Source: BP-464 sp045805505 (GTDB lineage: Bacteria; Actinomycetota; Thermoleophilia; Solirubrobacterales; Solirubrobacteraceae). Taken from it: DNA of 64,000 nucleotides. The notes beneath the pieces are model-generated. The model was not told the origin of the DNA. It searched no databases and worked only from the letters and a program-made list of their open reading frames with translations. Of the stretch, positions 17,668-25,755 are shown in pieces. Position 1 is the stretch's first letter; every line of letters starts with the position of its first letter. The DNA is taken from positions 62,001-126,000 of the forward strand of contig JBJMLA010000162.1 in assembly GCA_045805505.1 (NCBI GenBank), read 5' to 3'. Both the position numbers and the translations under genes were made by a program.

Positions 17668-17689
17668 CCGGGGGCCCGCGGGCCCCCGG
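17668..17689. terminator. Perfect GC palindrome between hydrolase and HMGR genes
   Basis: CCGGGGGCCC-GC-GGGCCCCCGG is self-complementary over its full length, 9 nt after the hydrolase stop and without a T tract. A likely transcription terminator or attenuating hairpin in this high-GC genome. Confidence 0.5.
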
Positions 17690-17713
17690 CCGCCCCGTGG
17701 CATAGTCCGGGCC

Positions 17714-18898
17714 ATGTCCAGCCCGAGGCCCCGCATCGCCGTCCCGCGTGACCGTGAGGACGACTACACGCCCGCCGCCGCACAGGGTCGGCGGGAGTTC
17801 GTCCGCGAGCACACGGGGACCGACCTCGAGCACGTCTCGAGCTACTCGATCGACCCGGCGGTCCTGTCGGGCAACATCGAGCATTTCGTGGGCGTGGCCC
17901 AGGTCCCGATCGGGCTGGCCGGCCCGCTGCTGGTCAACGGCGAGCATGCCCAGGGCGAGTTCTACGTGCCGCTGGCCACCGCGGAGGGCACGCTGGTCGC
18001 CAGCTACAACCGCGGCATGCGGCTGCTCCACGAGGCCGGTGGCGTGACCACGACGATCATGGCCGACCACATGCAGCGGGCGCCGGCCTTCCTGTTCGCC
18101 AGCGCGCGCGAGGCGCGGGCCTTCGGCGAGTGGCTCGACGAGCACTTCGACGACATCAAGGGCGTCGCCGAATCGACCACCAGCACCGGCAAGCTGGTCG
18201 AGATCGAGCAGTACTCGGCCGGGCGCATCCTCTACACGCGCTTCAACTACACGACCGGTGACGCCGCGGGGCAGAACCTCACCGGCAAGGCGACGCAGGC
18301 CGCGGCGCACTGGATCCGCGAGAACCACCCGCCGATCGAGCACTTCTTCCTCGAGTCGAACTTCGCCACCGACAAGAAGAGCTCGCAGGTCAACATGCTG
18401 CGCACCCGCGGCAAGCGCGTGGTGGCCGAGGCGACGATCCCCAACGAGCTGTTCCAGCGCGTCATGCGCTCCGACTCGCGGCTGATGTACCGAGCCCGGC
18501 AGGTGTCGAACCTCGGGGGCTTCATGTCGGGCGTCAACAACAACGGCGCGCACTCGGCCAACGGCATCACGGCGATGTTCATCGCCACCGGGCAGGACGC
18601 GGCCAACGTCGCCGAGTCCTCCGCCGCGTTCGTCTACGCCGAGCTGCGGGAGAACGGCGACTACTACTACTCGGTCACCATCCCGTCGCTCATCGTCGCC
18701 AGCTACGGGGGAGGGACCGGGCTGCCGACCCAGCGCGAGTGCCTGGAGATGCTCGGCTGCTACGGCACGGGCAAGGTGCGCAAGCTCGCCGAGATCGTCG
18801 CGGCGACGGTGCTGTGCGGCGAGCTCTCGCTCGGCTCGGCGATCGTGGCGGAGGAGTGGGTCGATGCCCATGACCTGTACGGCCGCAACCGCCCCTGA
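17714..18898 (+). CDS. mvaA: Hydroxymethylglutaryl-CoA reductase, class I-like
   Basis: A 394-residue HMG-CoA reductase catalysing the NADPH-dependent four-electron reduction of HMG-CoA to mevalonate. All four catalytic positions can be aligned by eye: Glu in AEGTLVAS, Lys in TDKKSSQVN, Asp in GQDAANV and the C-terminal His in EWVDAHD. The usual cofactor motif DAMGMN reads GDAAGQN, and GGGTGLPTQ is present. ATG 17714 gives the catalytic domain only, with no membrane anchor. No other mevalonate gene is nearby; the next gene, a desaturase of carotenoid-hydroxylase type, would be a downstream user of isoprenoids if it acts on carotenoids. The motif changes leave room for a related acyl-CoA reductase activity. 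Confidence 0.85.
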   Translation: MSSPRPRIAVPRDREDDYTPAAAQGRREFVREHTGTDLEHVSSYSIDPAVLSGNIEHFVGVAQVPIGLAGPLLVNGEHAQGEFYVPLATAEGTLVASYNRGMRLLHEAGGVTTTIMADHMQRAPAFLFASAREARAFGEWLDEHFDDIKGVAESTTSTGKLVEIEQYSAGRILYTRFNYTTGDAAGQNLTGKATQAAAHWIRENHPPIEHFFLESNFATDKKSSQVNMLRTRGKRVVAEATIPNELFQRVMRSDSRLMYRARQVSNLGGFMSGVNNNGAHSANGITAMFIATGQDAANVAESSAAFVYAELRENGDYYYSVTIPSLIVASYGGGTGLPTQRECLEMLGCYGTGKVRKLAEIVAATVLCGELSLGSAIVAEEWVDAHDLYGRNRP

Positions 18899-18915
18899 TT
18901 TGACACTGTGTCAAA
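18899..18915. promoter_or_regulatory. Perfect palindromic operator TTTGACAC-T-GTGTCAAA
   Basis: A 17-bp perfect palindrome (8-bp arms, one central base) begins immediately after the HMGR stop and ends 9 nt before the desaturase ATG. TGACA-N-TGTCA cores are typical of TetR-family operators, many of which control lipid genes. The left arm contains TTGACA, but its distance to the ATG makes use as a -35 for this start unlikely. Confidence 0.6.
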
Positions 18916-18924
18916 CTCCTGGGG

Positions 18925-19848
18925 ATGCCGGCCATCGAGCACGCCACGGGCGCTCCCGTCACCGTCACGCGCATCCCGCGGCCGGACGAGCCCGTGCCGG
19001 CGATCGCCGCTCCCGCGGCGCTGGTCTTCGTCGGCGGTCTCGCGCTGTGGGGCGCCTCGACGGCGCTGGCGCTGACCGGAGCGTGGCCGCTGCTCGCCGC
19101 GGTCCTTCCGAACGCCGTGGCGTCGTACCTGCTCTTCACGGTCGCCCACGACGCGAGCCACCGGTCGCTGTCGAGCCACGAGGCCGTCAACGTCTGGCTG
19201 GGTCGCGTCTCGCTGTTCTTCTTCGCGCCCCAGGCGGGCTTTCGCACGTGGCGGTTCATCCACATGCAGCACCACCGCTTCACCAACCACGACGACGGCC
19301 GCGATCCCGACCAGTACACCCACCGCGGGCCGCGCTGGCAGCTCGTGCCGCGCTGGCTGACGATCGACCTCTACTACCTGCGCTGGTACGCGCCGCAGCT
19401 CGGCTCGCGGCCGCGCCGCGAGCGCATCGAGCTGGCGGTGTTCTGGGCACTGCTCATCGCGGTCGTGGTCGCCGCGGTGCTCGGTGGCCTGGGGCTCGAG
19501 CTCGTCGTCCTGTACCTGCTGCCGATGCGGCTGGCCATCGGCTGGCTGGGCTTGGCGTTCGACTACCTGCCCCACAACGGCCTGCACCTCACGCCGAGCG
19601 AGGACCGCTTCAAGACCACGCGCAACCGCGTCGGCCTCGAGCGCCTGCTCTCACCGCTGCTGCTCTACCAGAACTACCACCTGGTCCATCACCTGCATCC
19701 GACGATCCCGTTCCATCGCTACCTGGCCGTCTGGCGCCGCCACGAGGACCGCTACCTCGACGGCGATCCCGAGCTCACCGACGTGCGGGGCCGCGCCATC
19801 ACGGCCGACGAGTACCGGCGGCTGCGCGAGCTCGCCGAGCATCACTGA
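18925..19848 (+). CDS. Fatty acid desaturase / beta-carotene hydroxylase-like
   Basis: A 307-residue di-iron membrane enzyme with histidine boxes HDASH, HMQHH (followed by FTNH) and HLVHHLHP. Membrane segments surround residues ~30-70 and ~170-215. The pattern fits the fatty acid desaturase superfamily branch containing CrtR-type carotenoid hydroxylases. It would hydroxylate or desaturate a lipid or carotenoid in the membrane. The upstream palindrome implies dedicated repression separate from HMGR. It converges with the DUF2294 gene 12 nt away. Confidence 0.85.
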   Translation: MPAIEHATGAPVTVTRIPRPDEPVPAIAAPAALVFVGGLALWGASTALALTGAWPLLAAVLPNAVASYLLFTVAHDASHRSLSSHEAVNVWLGRVSLFFFAPQAGFRTWRFIHMQHHRFTNHDDGRDPDQYTHRGPRWQLVPRWLTIDLYYLRWYAPQLGSRPRRERIELAVFWALLIAVVVAAVLGGLGLELVVLYLLPMRLAIGWLGLAFDYLPHNGLHLTPSEDRFKTTRNRVGLERLLSPLLLYQNYHLVHHLHPTIPFHRYLAVWRRHEDRYLDGDPELTDVRGRAITADEYRRLRELAEHH

Positions 19849-19860
19849 GGACGACGTGCC

Positions 19861-20277
19861 TCAGTCGGGGCTGATGTCGAGCCGGGACGGACCGTCGTAG
19901 TCCTCGGGGTGCAGCACGAACGTCTCGACCGACAGGCCCTCGACCCGCGTGTCCGTGCCGCTGGTGAACGCCCGGACCTTGCGGCCGGTGGCCACCTCGA
20001 CCGGGGTGATGAGGTCACGGATGCTCGCGTACTGAAAGAACGTCCGCATGTCGCGCAGGCGCTGGTGCTCGCCCAGCTCGACGAGGCGGCGCTCCGCCGG
20101 CGTCAGCGTGTTCTCCATCACCACGGTGATGGCGTCGCTGCCGTTCCAGTAGGCGCGGGCACTCGTGGGCCCGCGGCCGAACTGCTCCTTGAAGACGTGG
20201 ACCATCGCCTTGGAGATGTCCGTCAAGACGGTCGTGCGCGGGTCGGCGTCGTTCGCCGCTTGATCTCCCGTGAGCAT
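19861..20277 (-). CDS. DUF2294 family protein
   Basis: A 138-residue soluble protein of the DUF2294 family: a hydrophilic core with DISKAMVHVFKEQFGRGPTSAR, TVVMENTLTPAERRL and a TGRKVRAFTSGTDTR segment, ending in a short acidic tail. The family's function is not established. ATG 20277 was chosen because the conserved domain starts about 20 residues downstream; an alternative ATG at 20352 would add a basic, non-conserved N-terminus. It is divergent from the first gene of the catabolic cluster, sharing the 173-nt region 20278-20450. Confidence 0.7.
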   Translation of the reverse strand: MLTGDQAANDADPRTTVLTDISKAMVHVFKEQFGRGPTSARAYWNGSDAITVVMENTLTPAERRLVELGEHQRLRDMRTFFQYASIRDLITPVEVATGRKVRAFTSGTDTRVEGLSVETFVLHPEDYDGPSRLDISPD

Positions 20278-20403
20278 GGTGCAACCGGACGGTATCTCTC
20301 GACTGGAGTTGGCGCGCCGGAGCGCTCGTCCCTGGCGGGCAATCGGTATCAAGGCTTACGCAACCCCGCGCACCCCTAGGCAGTTGAAGCAGAGCAAAAG
20401 AGT

Positions 20404-20443
20404 TTGAAGTAGCGCTTGACACGGCCGCGGACCGCACTTACGG
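20404..20443 (+). promoter_or_regulatory. Promoter of catabolic unit 1 with TTGAAG element
   Basis: TTGACA (20416-20421), 16-nt spacer, TTACGG (20438-20443): a recognisable sigma-70-type promoter. The expected transcription start (~20450) falls on the GTG of the first gene, suggesting a leaderless mRNA. An imperfect inverted repeat TTGAAG-N5-CTTGAC overlaps the -35 (20404-20420), and a second TTGAAG is at 20384. The same -35/-10 pattern recurs at 32467. Confidence 0.55.
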
Positions 20444-20450
20444 TGCAGGA

Positions 20451-21146
20451 GTGGCTCAGGAGCAGCGGCGCGGCGGCGGAATGGTCGTCCCGGAAGACGA
20501 TCGGAAGCTGTATCACGACGCAGGCTTCGGCGGGCGCGTCGGACTGTCGAACCAGGTCGCGCTGCTGGTCATCGATGTCCAGTACCGCACGGTCGGCCAC
20601 CAGCGCGTTCCCATCGACAAGGCGATGGAGGAGTACCCGACGGCCTGCGGCAACCGCGGCTGGATGGCGGTTGACGCGCTGGCCGGCGTGCTCGCCGCGG
20701 CGCGGCAGGCCCGCGTCCCGGTCCTGCATCCGCACGTGGCCCGCAAGACGACCGCGACCGCCGGACGCTTCCGCGAGAAGTCGCCGACCCTGGCCTCGCG
20801 CGAGGCCGACGCGTACCGATTCGTCGAGGAGACCGCGCCCGAGCCGGGGGAGCTCCTCGTTCCGAAGGACTTCCCCAGCGCGTTCTTCGCGACCCCGCTG
20901 CTGACGCACCTCATCGAGCTGGGCGTCGACTCGCTCCTGCTCACGGGGTGCACGACCAGCGGTTGCGTCAGGGCCACGGCCGTCGATGCCTTCTCCTACG
21001 GCCTGCGCGTCGGTGTCGTCTCGGACGCTGTCTACGACCGCACGGACGTCGTCCATGAGGTGTCGCTGTTCGATCTCGACAGCAAGTACGCCGACGTCAT
21101 GGACTCCGCCGAGGCGATCGCGCACCTCACCGGTACCGCGGCATGA
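20451..21146 (+). CDS. Isochorismatase-family cysteine hydrolase (N-carbamoylsarcosine amidase-like)
   Basis: A 231-residue amidase with the triad of the family: Asp42 in LLVIDVQ, Lys in LVPKDFPSAF and nucleophilic Cys in GCTTSGCVRATAVDA. The last motif matches N-carbamoylsarcosine amidohydrolase and is shared with RutB and maleamate amidohydrolases. It would release ammonia, and CO2 for carbamoyl substrates, from a ring-opened amide. GTG 20451 is used because it coincides with the predicted transcription start; ATG 20481 is an alternative. The stop overlaps the next ATG (ATGA), so it is first in the operon. Confidence 0.88.
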   Translation: MAQEQRRGGGMVVPEDDRKLYHDAGFGGRVGLSNQVALLVIDVQYRTVGHQRVPIDKAMEEYPTACGNRGWMAVDALAGVLAAARQARVPVLHPHVARKTTATAGRFREKSPTLASREADAYRFVEETAPEPGELLVPKDFPSAFFATPLLTHLIELGVDSLLLTGCTTSGCVRATAVDAFSYGLRVGVVSDAVYDRTDVVHEVSLFDLDSKYADVMDSAEAIAHLTGTAA

Positions 21147-21988
21147 TCGTCGACTGGCACAGCCACGTCTGGGAGGTCCCGCACCTCGAACCCGAGTGGG
21201 GACCGGAGCTCGACCACAACGTGTCGGCAACGCCGAGCCGCGAGGGCGGCTACGACTCGCACCGGCGAGCCATGGACGCGGCGGGCGTCGACGTCTCCAT
21301 CGTGCTCGCCCTGGTGAGCTGTCACCTCGAGCTCGACATCCCCAACGAGTACGTGGCGGGGTTCGTGGAGGCCAACCCGGGCCGAGCCATCGGCTTCGCC
21401 AGCGTCGACCCGTCGGATCCGCAGGCGGTCGACAAGCTGCGCTATGCGGCGACCGACCTCGGCCTCAAGGGCCTCAAGCTCTCGCCGCCGTATCAGGCCT
21501 TCCACCCGCACAGCCCTGAGGCATGGCGTGTCTACGAGGCGGCCGCCGAGCTCGGGCTCGTCGTCACCTTCCACCAGGGCGGCGTGTTCGCTCGCCGCGG
21601 TGTGCTCGAGTACGCCTACCCGGCGCTGCTCGACAAGGTCGCCCGCAGCTTTCCGCAGATGAAGATCATCGTGGCGCACATGGGGCAGCCCTGGGTGCAC
21701 GAGACGGTGGCGGTGATGTTCAAGAACCCCAACGTCTTCGCGGACCTGTCGGCGCGCTTCGGACGCCCATGGCAGCTCTACACGATCCTGTTGAACATCC
21801 TCGACTACGGGGTCATGGACCGGGTGCTCTTCGGCTCGGACTTCCCCATCTTCGATCCGTCGGAGTGCCTGGCGAAGTTCCGCGCGCTCGGCACCGAGGG
21901 CGCCGCCGGGCTGCCGCCCATCGACCCCGCGGTCATCGAATCGGTGATCACCGACCGCCCGCTCTCCCTGCTCGGACTGACGCCATGA
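21143..21988 (+). CDS. Amidohydrolase, ACMSD/decarboxylase type
   Basis: A 281-residue TIM-barrel enzyme of the amidohydrolase-2 family, which includes 2-amino-3-carboxymuconate semialdehyde decarboxylase and gamma-resorcylate decarboxylase. Metal ligands are H6 and H8 (DWHSHVW), TFHQGG, VAHMGQPW and Asp in FGSDFP. It overlaps the amidase gene by 4 nt and precedes the hydantoinase gene by 16 nt. In this setting it may decarboxylate, or hydrolyse a C-C bond in, a ring-opened intermediate; the reaction is not proven by sequence. Confidence 0.85.
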   Translation: MIVDWHSHVWEVPHLEPEWGPELDHNVSATPSREGGYDSHRRAMDAAGVDVSIVLALVSCHLELDIPNEYVAGFVEANPGRAIGFASVDPSDPQAVDKLRYAATDLGLKGLKLSPPYQAFHPHSPEAWRVYEAAAELGLVVTFHQGGVFARRGVLEYAYPALLDKVARSFPQMKIIVAHMGQPWVHETVAVMFKNPNVFADLSARFGRPWQLYTILLNILDYGVMDRVLFGSDFPIFDPSECLAKFRALGTEGAAGLPPIDPAVIESVITDRPLSLLGLTP

Positions 21989-22004
21989 ACCCGGAAAGGA
22001 CCGC

Positions 22005-23393
22005 ATGAACCTCGACCTCGTGATCCGCAACGGCACGCTGGTGATCCCGCGCGTAGGCACCCGCGCCGGCGACATCGGCGTGCGCGACGGCAAGATCGCC
22101 GCCATCGAGGAGCCGGGCTCCGGGCTGGACGCGCCCGAGGTCATCGACGCGACCGGGCTGCACGTCTTCCCGGGCTCCATCGACCCGCATGCGCACATCG
22201 CCCTCGGCGGCGGAGGCGGGCTGGACGAGTACCGGTCCGAGACCGGCGCGGCCGCGCTCGGCGGCGTCACCTCGATCTACTACATGATGATGACCGGCGG
22301 GTCCTACGACGATCTGCTCGCCGAGCACGACGCGGTCGCCTCCGCCTCGGCCCACATCGACTACGGCTTTCACCCGACGCTGATGACCCAGCAGCACGTC
22401 GACGAGGTCGAGCTGATCCGCGAGCGCTGGGGCGTTCGCAGCTGCAAGTACTTCATGCACTTCCGCGGCGACGAGGGCAAGTACCTCGGGGTGGAGGGCA
22501 CCCACGACGGGATGCTCTACCTCATGCTCAAGAAGCTCGCCGCGACCGGCGACGTGCTGATGATCCACGCCGAGAACCCCGAGGTCGTCTGGGTGCTCCG
22601 CGATGAGCTCAAGGCCAGCGGCCGCGACGACCTGGCCGCCTGGGATGACGTCCGGCCGCCGTTCGTGGAGGCCGAGGCGATCGCCAAAGCCTCCTACTTC
22701 GCCAACCATCTCGGTTGCGACGTCTACTTCGTCCACGTCAGCACCGCGGAGTCGCTGGACGAGATCCGGACGGTGCGCACGCGGTATGCGGACCTGCCCA
22801 TCGCCGCGGAGACGTGCCCGCACTACCTCACCCACTCCACGGACTCCGACGTCGGCGTGCTCGGCAAGGTCAACCCGCCGCTGCGCCGGCCCGAGCACCT
22901 CGAGGCATTGTGGGCGGCGATCCAGGACGGCACGATCGACACGCTCGGCTCCGATCACGTCGCGCGTCTGCGTTCCTCCAAGGTCGGCTCGATCTGGGAC
23001 GTCAGCGCCGGGTTCCCGTGCGCGCCCCTGACCATGCCGGTGCTGATCTCCGAAGGTTTCCACGAGCGCGGGATCCCGCTGGAGCGCATCGCCGAACTGA
23101 CGTCGAAGCGCCCCGCCGAGTTGATGCGCTGCGCGGCCAGCAAGGGCGATCTGCAGGTCGGCCTCGACGCCGACCTGGCGCTGATCGACCTCGAGACCGC
23201 CCGTTCGGTCGACGCCGGCTGGCTGGGTACCTACTCCGACTACTCGCTCTACGAGGGATGGGATCTGCGTGGCTGGTCGCGGCACACCTTCGTCCGCGGC
23301 GAGGCTGTCGTCCGTGACGGCGAGCTCGTCGGCACCCCGGGGCATGGCGCGCCCATCCGTCCCAGCATCGACGCGGCCGTCCCGGCCGCCTGA
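22005..23393 (+). CDS. Cyclic amidohydrolase (hydantoinase/dihydropyrimidinase/allantoinase family)
   Basis: A 462-residue binuclear-metal hydrolase that opens five- or six-membered cyclic amides. Motifs: PHAH (H62, H64), the carboxylated lysine K148 in SCKYFMHF, MIHAEN, YFVHVST and the catalytic Asp in GSDHVA. The length is that of D-hydantoinase and allantoinase. A Shine-Dalgarno-like aaagga precedes the ATG. With the upstream carbamoyl-type amidase it forms a plausible two-step ring-opening and deamidation module, as in hydantoin or dihydropyrimidine breakdown. Ring specificity cannot be fixed from sequence. Confidence 0.9.
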   Translation: MNLDLVIRNGTLVIPRVGTRAGDIGVRDGKIAAIEEPGSGLDAPEVIDATGLHVFPGSIDPHAHIALGGGGGLDEYRSETGAAALGGVTSIYYMMMTGGSYDDLLAEHDAVASASAHIDYGFHPTLMTQQHVDEVELIRERWGVRSCKYFMHFRGDEGKYLGVEGTHDGMLYLMLKKLAATGDVLMIHAENPEVVWVLRDELKASGRDDLAAWDDVRPPFVEAEAIAKASYFANHLGCDVYFVHVSTAESLDEIRTVRTRYADLPIAAETCPHYLTHSTDSDVGVLGKVNPPLRRPEHLEALWAAIQDGTIDTLGSDHVARLRSSKVGSIWDVSAGFPCAPLTMPVLISEGFHERGIPLERIAELTSKRPAELMRCAASKGDLQVGLDADLALIDLETARSVDAGWLGTYSDYSLYEGWDLRGWSRHTFVRGEAVVRDGELVGTPGHGAPIRPSIDAAVPAA

Positions 23394-23404
23394 AGAGGAG
23401 ACCC

Positions 23405-23797
23405 GTGCGAGAAGCCAACCTGAAGGTCCTGCAGGACTACTTCGCCGCGATGGGCGCCGGCGACCGCGAGAAGGCAGCGACCTACTACCACCCCGAGGTG
23501 GTTCTCGAGGTTCCCGGCCACCATGCCGCGTCCGGCACGCATGAGGGGCTCGAGGGCGTCGGCCGGTTCGGCGCGGCGATGGCCCAGGCCACCGGTGGCA
23601 CGTTCCGGCTCACCCCGGTCGACCTGCTGGCCAGCGATGATCACGTCGTGACGATCGGCAAGGCCTCGGCGACGGTGGGCGACCGCTCGATGGAGTGGGA
23701 CCGTGTCATCGTCTCGCGCGTGGTCGATGGCAAGCTCGCGCACCTGCGGTTCTTCGAAGCCGACCAGGCCGCGGTCGACGCCTTCCTGGCTCCTTGA
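23405..23797 (+). CDS. SnoaL-like / nuclear transport factor 2 fold protein
   Basis: A 130-residue cone-shaped alpha+beta barrel protein of the SnoaL/ketosteroid-isomerase superfamily (LKVLQDYFAAMGAGDREKAA, then YYHPEVVLEVPG). A GTG start follows aggag by 5 nt. Members are small cyclases, isomerases or hydrolases of unstable intermediates, and some only bind ligands. Its place between the hydantoinase and deaminase genes suggests handling of a pathway intermediate. The stop is embedded in the next start (TTGA). Confidence 0.8.
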   Translation: MREANLKVLQDYFAAMGAGDREKAATYYHPEVVLEVPGHHAASGTHEGLEGVGRFGAAMAQATGGTFRLTPVDLLASDDHVVTIGKASATVGDRSMEWDRVIVSRVVDGKLAHLRFFEADQAAVDAFLAP

Positions 23798-25134
23798 GGA
23801 TCGTCACCGGCAAGCTCGTCTTCGCCGAGGACACGTGGATCGTCGATGGCGCGGTCGCCCACGAGGACGGTGTGATCGCGACGACCGGAACGGCCCAGGC
23901 CGTCCGTGCCGCGCATCCGGAGGCCGAGGTCGACGACTGGGGCGACGTGGCGATCGTGCCGGGCGGCGTCAACGGCCACGGTCACACCTTCCAGGTGCTC
24001 GTCCGCGGCTTCGGCGACGACCTCCGCTTCGCCGACTGGATGGGCGGGCTGGTGCATCCGACGGCCGCCACCCTCGACCGGACCGCTCTCGAGACCGGAG
24101 CGCTGTTCGACTTCGCCGAGATGGTGCGCTTCGGGATCACCACGGCGGTCGAGTTCTTCTACCTGCACGACAACGCCAACGACAACGCGATGGCGGTGAT
24201 CGACGCGGGCCGGCAGGTCGGGCTGCGAACGGTCATGGCGCGCTGCATGTTCGATGCCGACCCCGGCCCCGCGCGCTATCGCGAGACGCCCGAGGAGTTC
24301 GAGCGCAACTTCCGCGAGCTCGCCGCGGCGCTCGACGGTGATCCGCTGGCGCACGCGCAGCCCGCTCCGCATTCCGTGCTCGGCACCAGCGCGGCGATGT
24401 TGCGGCTCGGAGCGGAGCTGGCCGCCGAGTTCGACGTCCCGCTGCACATCCATCTCGCCGACAACGCCGGCGAGGTCGCCGTGTCCCGCGAGCGCTTCGG
24501 CGCCTCGCCGATCGGCTATCTCGACGAGCTCGGGGTCCTGGACGAGCGCACGCTCGCCGTCCACGCCGTGGCCGTCGACGAAGACGACCTGGACCTGCTG
24601 GCCAAGACAGGCGCGACGGTCGTCCACAACCCGTCGACCAACGCGTTCCTGGGCGGGGGCATCGCTCCCGTGGTCGCCATGCGCGACCGAGGGATCCCGG
24701 TCTGCCTGGGCACCGATGCCGGGGGCGCCAACAACCGCCAGTCGTTGTTCGAGGAGATGCGCATGGCCGCACTGCTGGCCAAGGCCGTGGCGCGCGATGG
24801 CTCCGTCTTCACCGCCGAGGAGGCGCTGCTGATGGGGACCGCGGCCGGCGGCCGCGCACTGCGGCTGCCCGTCGGGCGACTCGCGCAGGGCTACCACGCC
24901 GACCTCGTCGCCGTCGACCTGACGGCGCTGTCGATGCAGCCGCGGGCCACCGCCACCCACAACCTCATCTACTCCATGCAGCCCGACGCCATCCTGCGGG
25001 TGGCGGTCGGCGGGCGTGTCATCGTCGAGCGCGGGGAGGTCCTCACCACGGACGTCGATCGGATCGCTGCGCGCGTCAACGAGCTGACGGCCGGGTGGAA
25101 GCCGCTGACCGGCGTGCATCCGCTGGCCCAATAG
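23794..25134 (+). CDS. TRZ/ATZ family amidohydrolase / deaminase
   Basis: A 446-residue enzyme of the TRZ/ATZ-guanine deaminase group, which hydrolytically removes amino or halo groups from purines, pyrimidines or triazines. Metal and catalytic motifs: GHGH (H62, H64), HIHLADNAGE, LAVHAVAVDE and LGTDAGGANN. The start is TTG at 23794, overlapping the preceding TGA (TTGA) with no clear Shine-Dalgarno, so translation must depend on coupling. An upstream in-frame start would run 100 nt into the SnoaL gene, and the family N-terminus fits TTG. A 3' gap of 27 nt separates it from the regulator. Confidence 0.88.
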   Translation: MRIVTGKLVFAEDTWIVDGAVAHEDGVIATTGTAQAVRAAHPEAEVDDWGDVAIVPGGVNGHGHTFQVLVRGFGDDLRFADWMGGLVHPTAATLDRTALETGALFDFAEMVRFGITTAVEFFYLHDNANDNAMAVIDAGRQVGLRTVMARCMFDADPGPARYRETPEEFERNFRELAAALDGDPLAHAQPAPHSVLGTSAAMLRLGAELAAEFDVPLHIHLADNAGEVAVSRERFGASPIGYLDELGVLDERTLAVHAVAVDEDDLDLLAKTGATVVHNPSTNAFLGGGIAPVVAMRDRGIPVCLGTDAGGANNRQSLFEEMRMAALLAKAVARDGSVFTAEEALLMGTAAGGRALRLPVGRLAQGYHADLVAVDLTALSMQPRATATHNLIYSMQPDAILRVAVGGRVIVERGEVLTTDVDRIAARVNELTAGWKPLTGVHPLAQ

Positions 25135-25161
25135 GCTCCGGTCCGAAGTCACTGAGCAACC

Positions 25162-25755
25162 ATGTCTCCCGCCGACGCCAACGACTCCGCACCGCCGGAC
25201 GACACCCCGCTCGAGGGCGAGCTCAGTCAGCGGTTGCGCGCGCTGCGCGAGCAGAAGGGGATGACCCTGCGGGCCGTCGCCGACGCGGCCGGGATCTCGG
25301 TCAGCTTCCTCTCCCAGGTCGAGACCGGGAAGGCGAGCCCGTCCATCGCGACGCTCATCCGCATGGCCCGGTCGCTCGACGAGAACGTCGCGGCGCTCTT
25401 CGAGCCGCGGTCGTCGAGCCACCTCATCCGCGCCGGCGACCGTCCCCGGCTCGTGCATCCGCAGCGCAAGTGGACCGAGCAGCTGCTCTCGCCGCGCGAC
25501 TTCCGCCACCTCCAGGTCATCATCTCGACGGTTTCTCCCGGCGCCAGCTCCGGTGAGGAGGCCTTCGGCTACGAGGCCGCGGAGACCTGCGCGCTGGTCC
25601 AGTCCGGGAAGGTGTCGTTCTGGCTGGAGAGCGAGCGCTTCGACCTCGAGGTGGGGGACTGCCTTGCCTTCGACTCCCGTCAGCCCCACCGCGTCGAGAA
25701 CGTCGGCAAGGTGCCGGCCGAGATCCTCTGGGCGAGCTCCCCGCCGGCCTACTGA
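25162..25755 (+). CDS. XRE-family regulator with C-terminal cupin
   Basis: A 197-residue transcription factor: HTH_3 domain (about residues 22-78; LREQKGMTLRAVADAAGIS, then QVETGKASPS) joined to a cupin sensor domain (about 120-195; GYEAAETCALVQSG, FDSRQPHRVEN). This architecture (SutR/PuuR-like) commonly controls catabolic operons and senses the pathway substrate or an intermediate through the cupin. It is last in unit 1 and the only regulator in the cluster, so it is the best candidate for the TGAAGT elements upstream of all three units. Its 3' end overlaps the convergent thioesterase gene by 7 nt. Confidence 0.88.
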   Translation: MSPADANDSAPPDDTPLEGELSQRLRALREQKGMTLRAVADAAGISVSFLSQVETGKASPSIATLIRMARSLDENVAALFEPRSSSHLIRAGDRPRLVHPQRKWTEQLLSPRDFRHLQVIISTVSPGASSGEEAFGYEAAETCALVQSGKVSFWLESERFDLEVGDCLAFDSRQPHRVENVGKVPAEILWASSPPAY

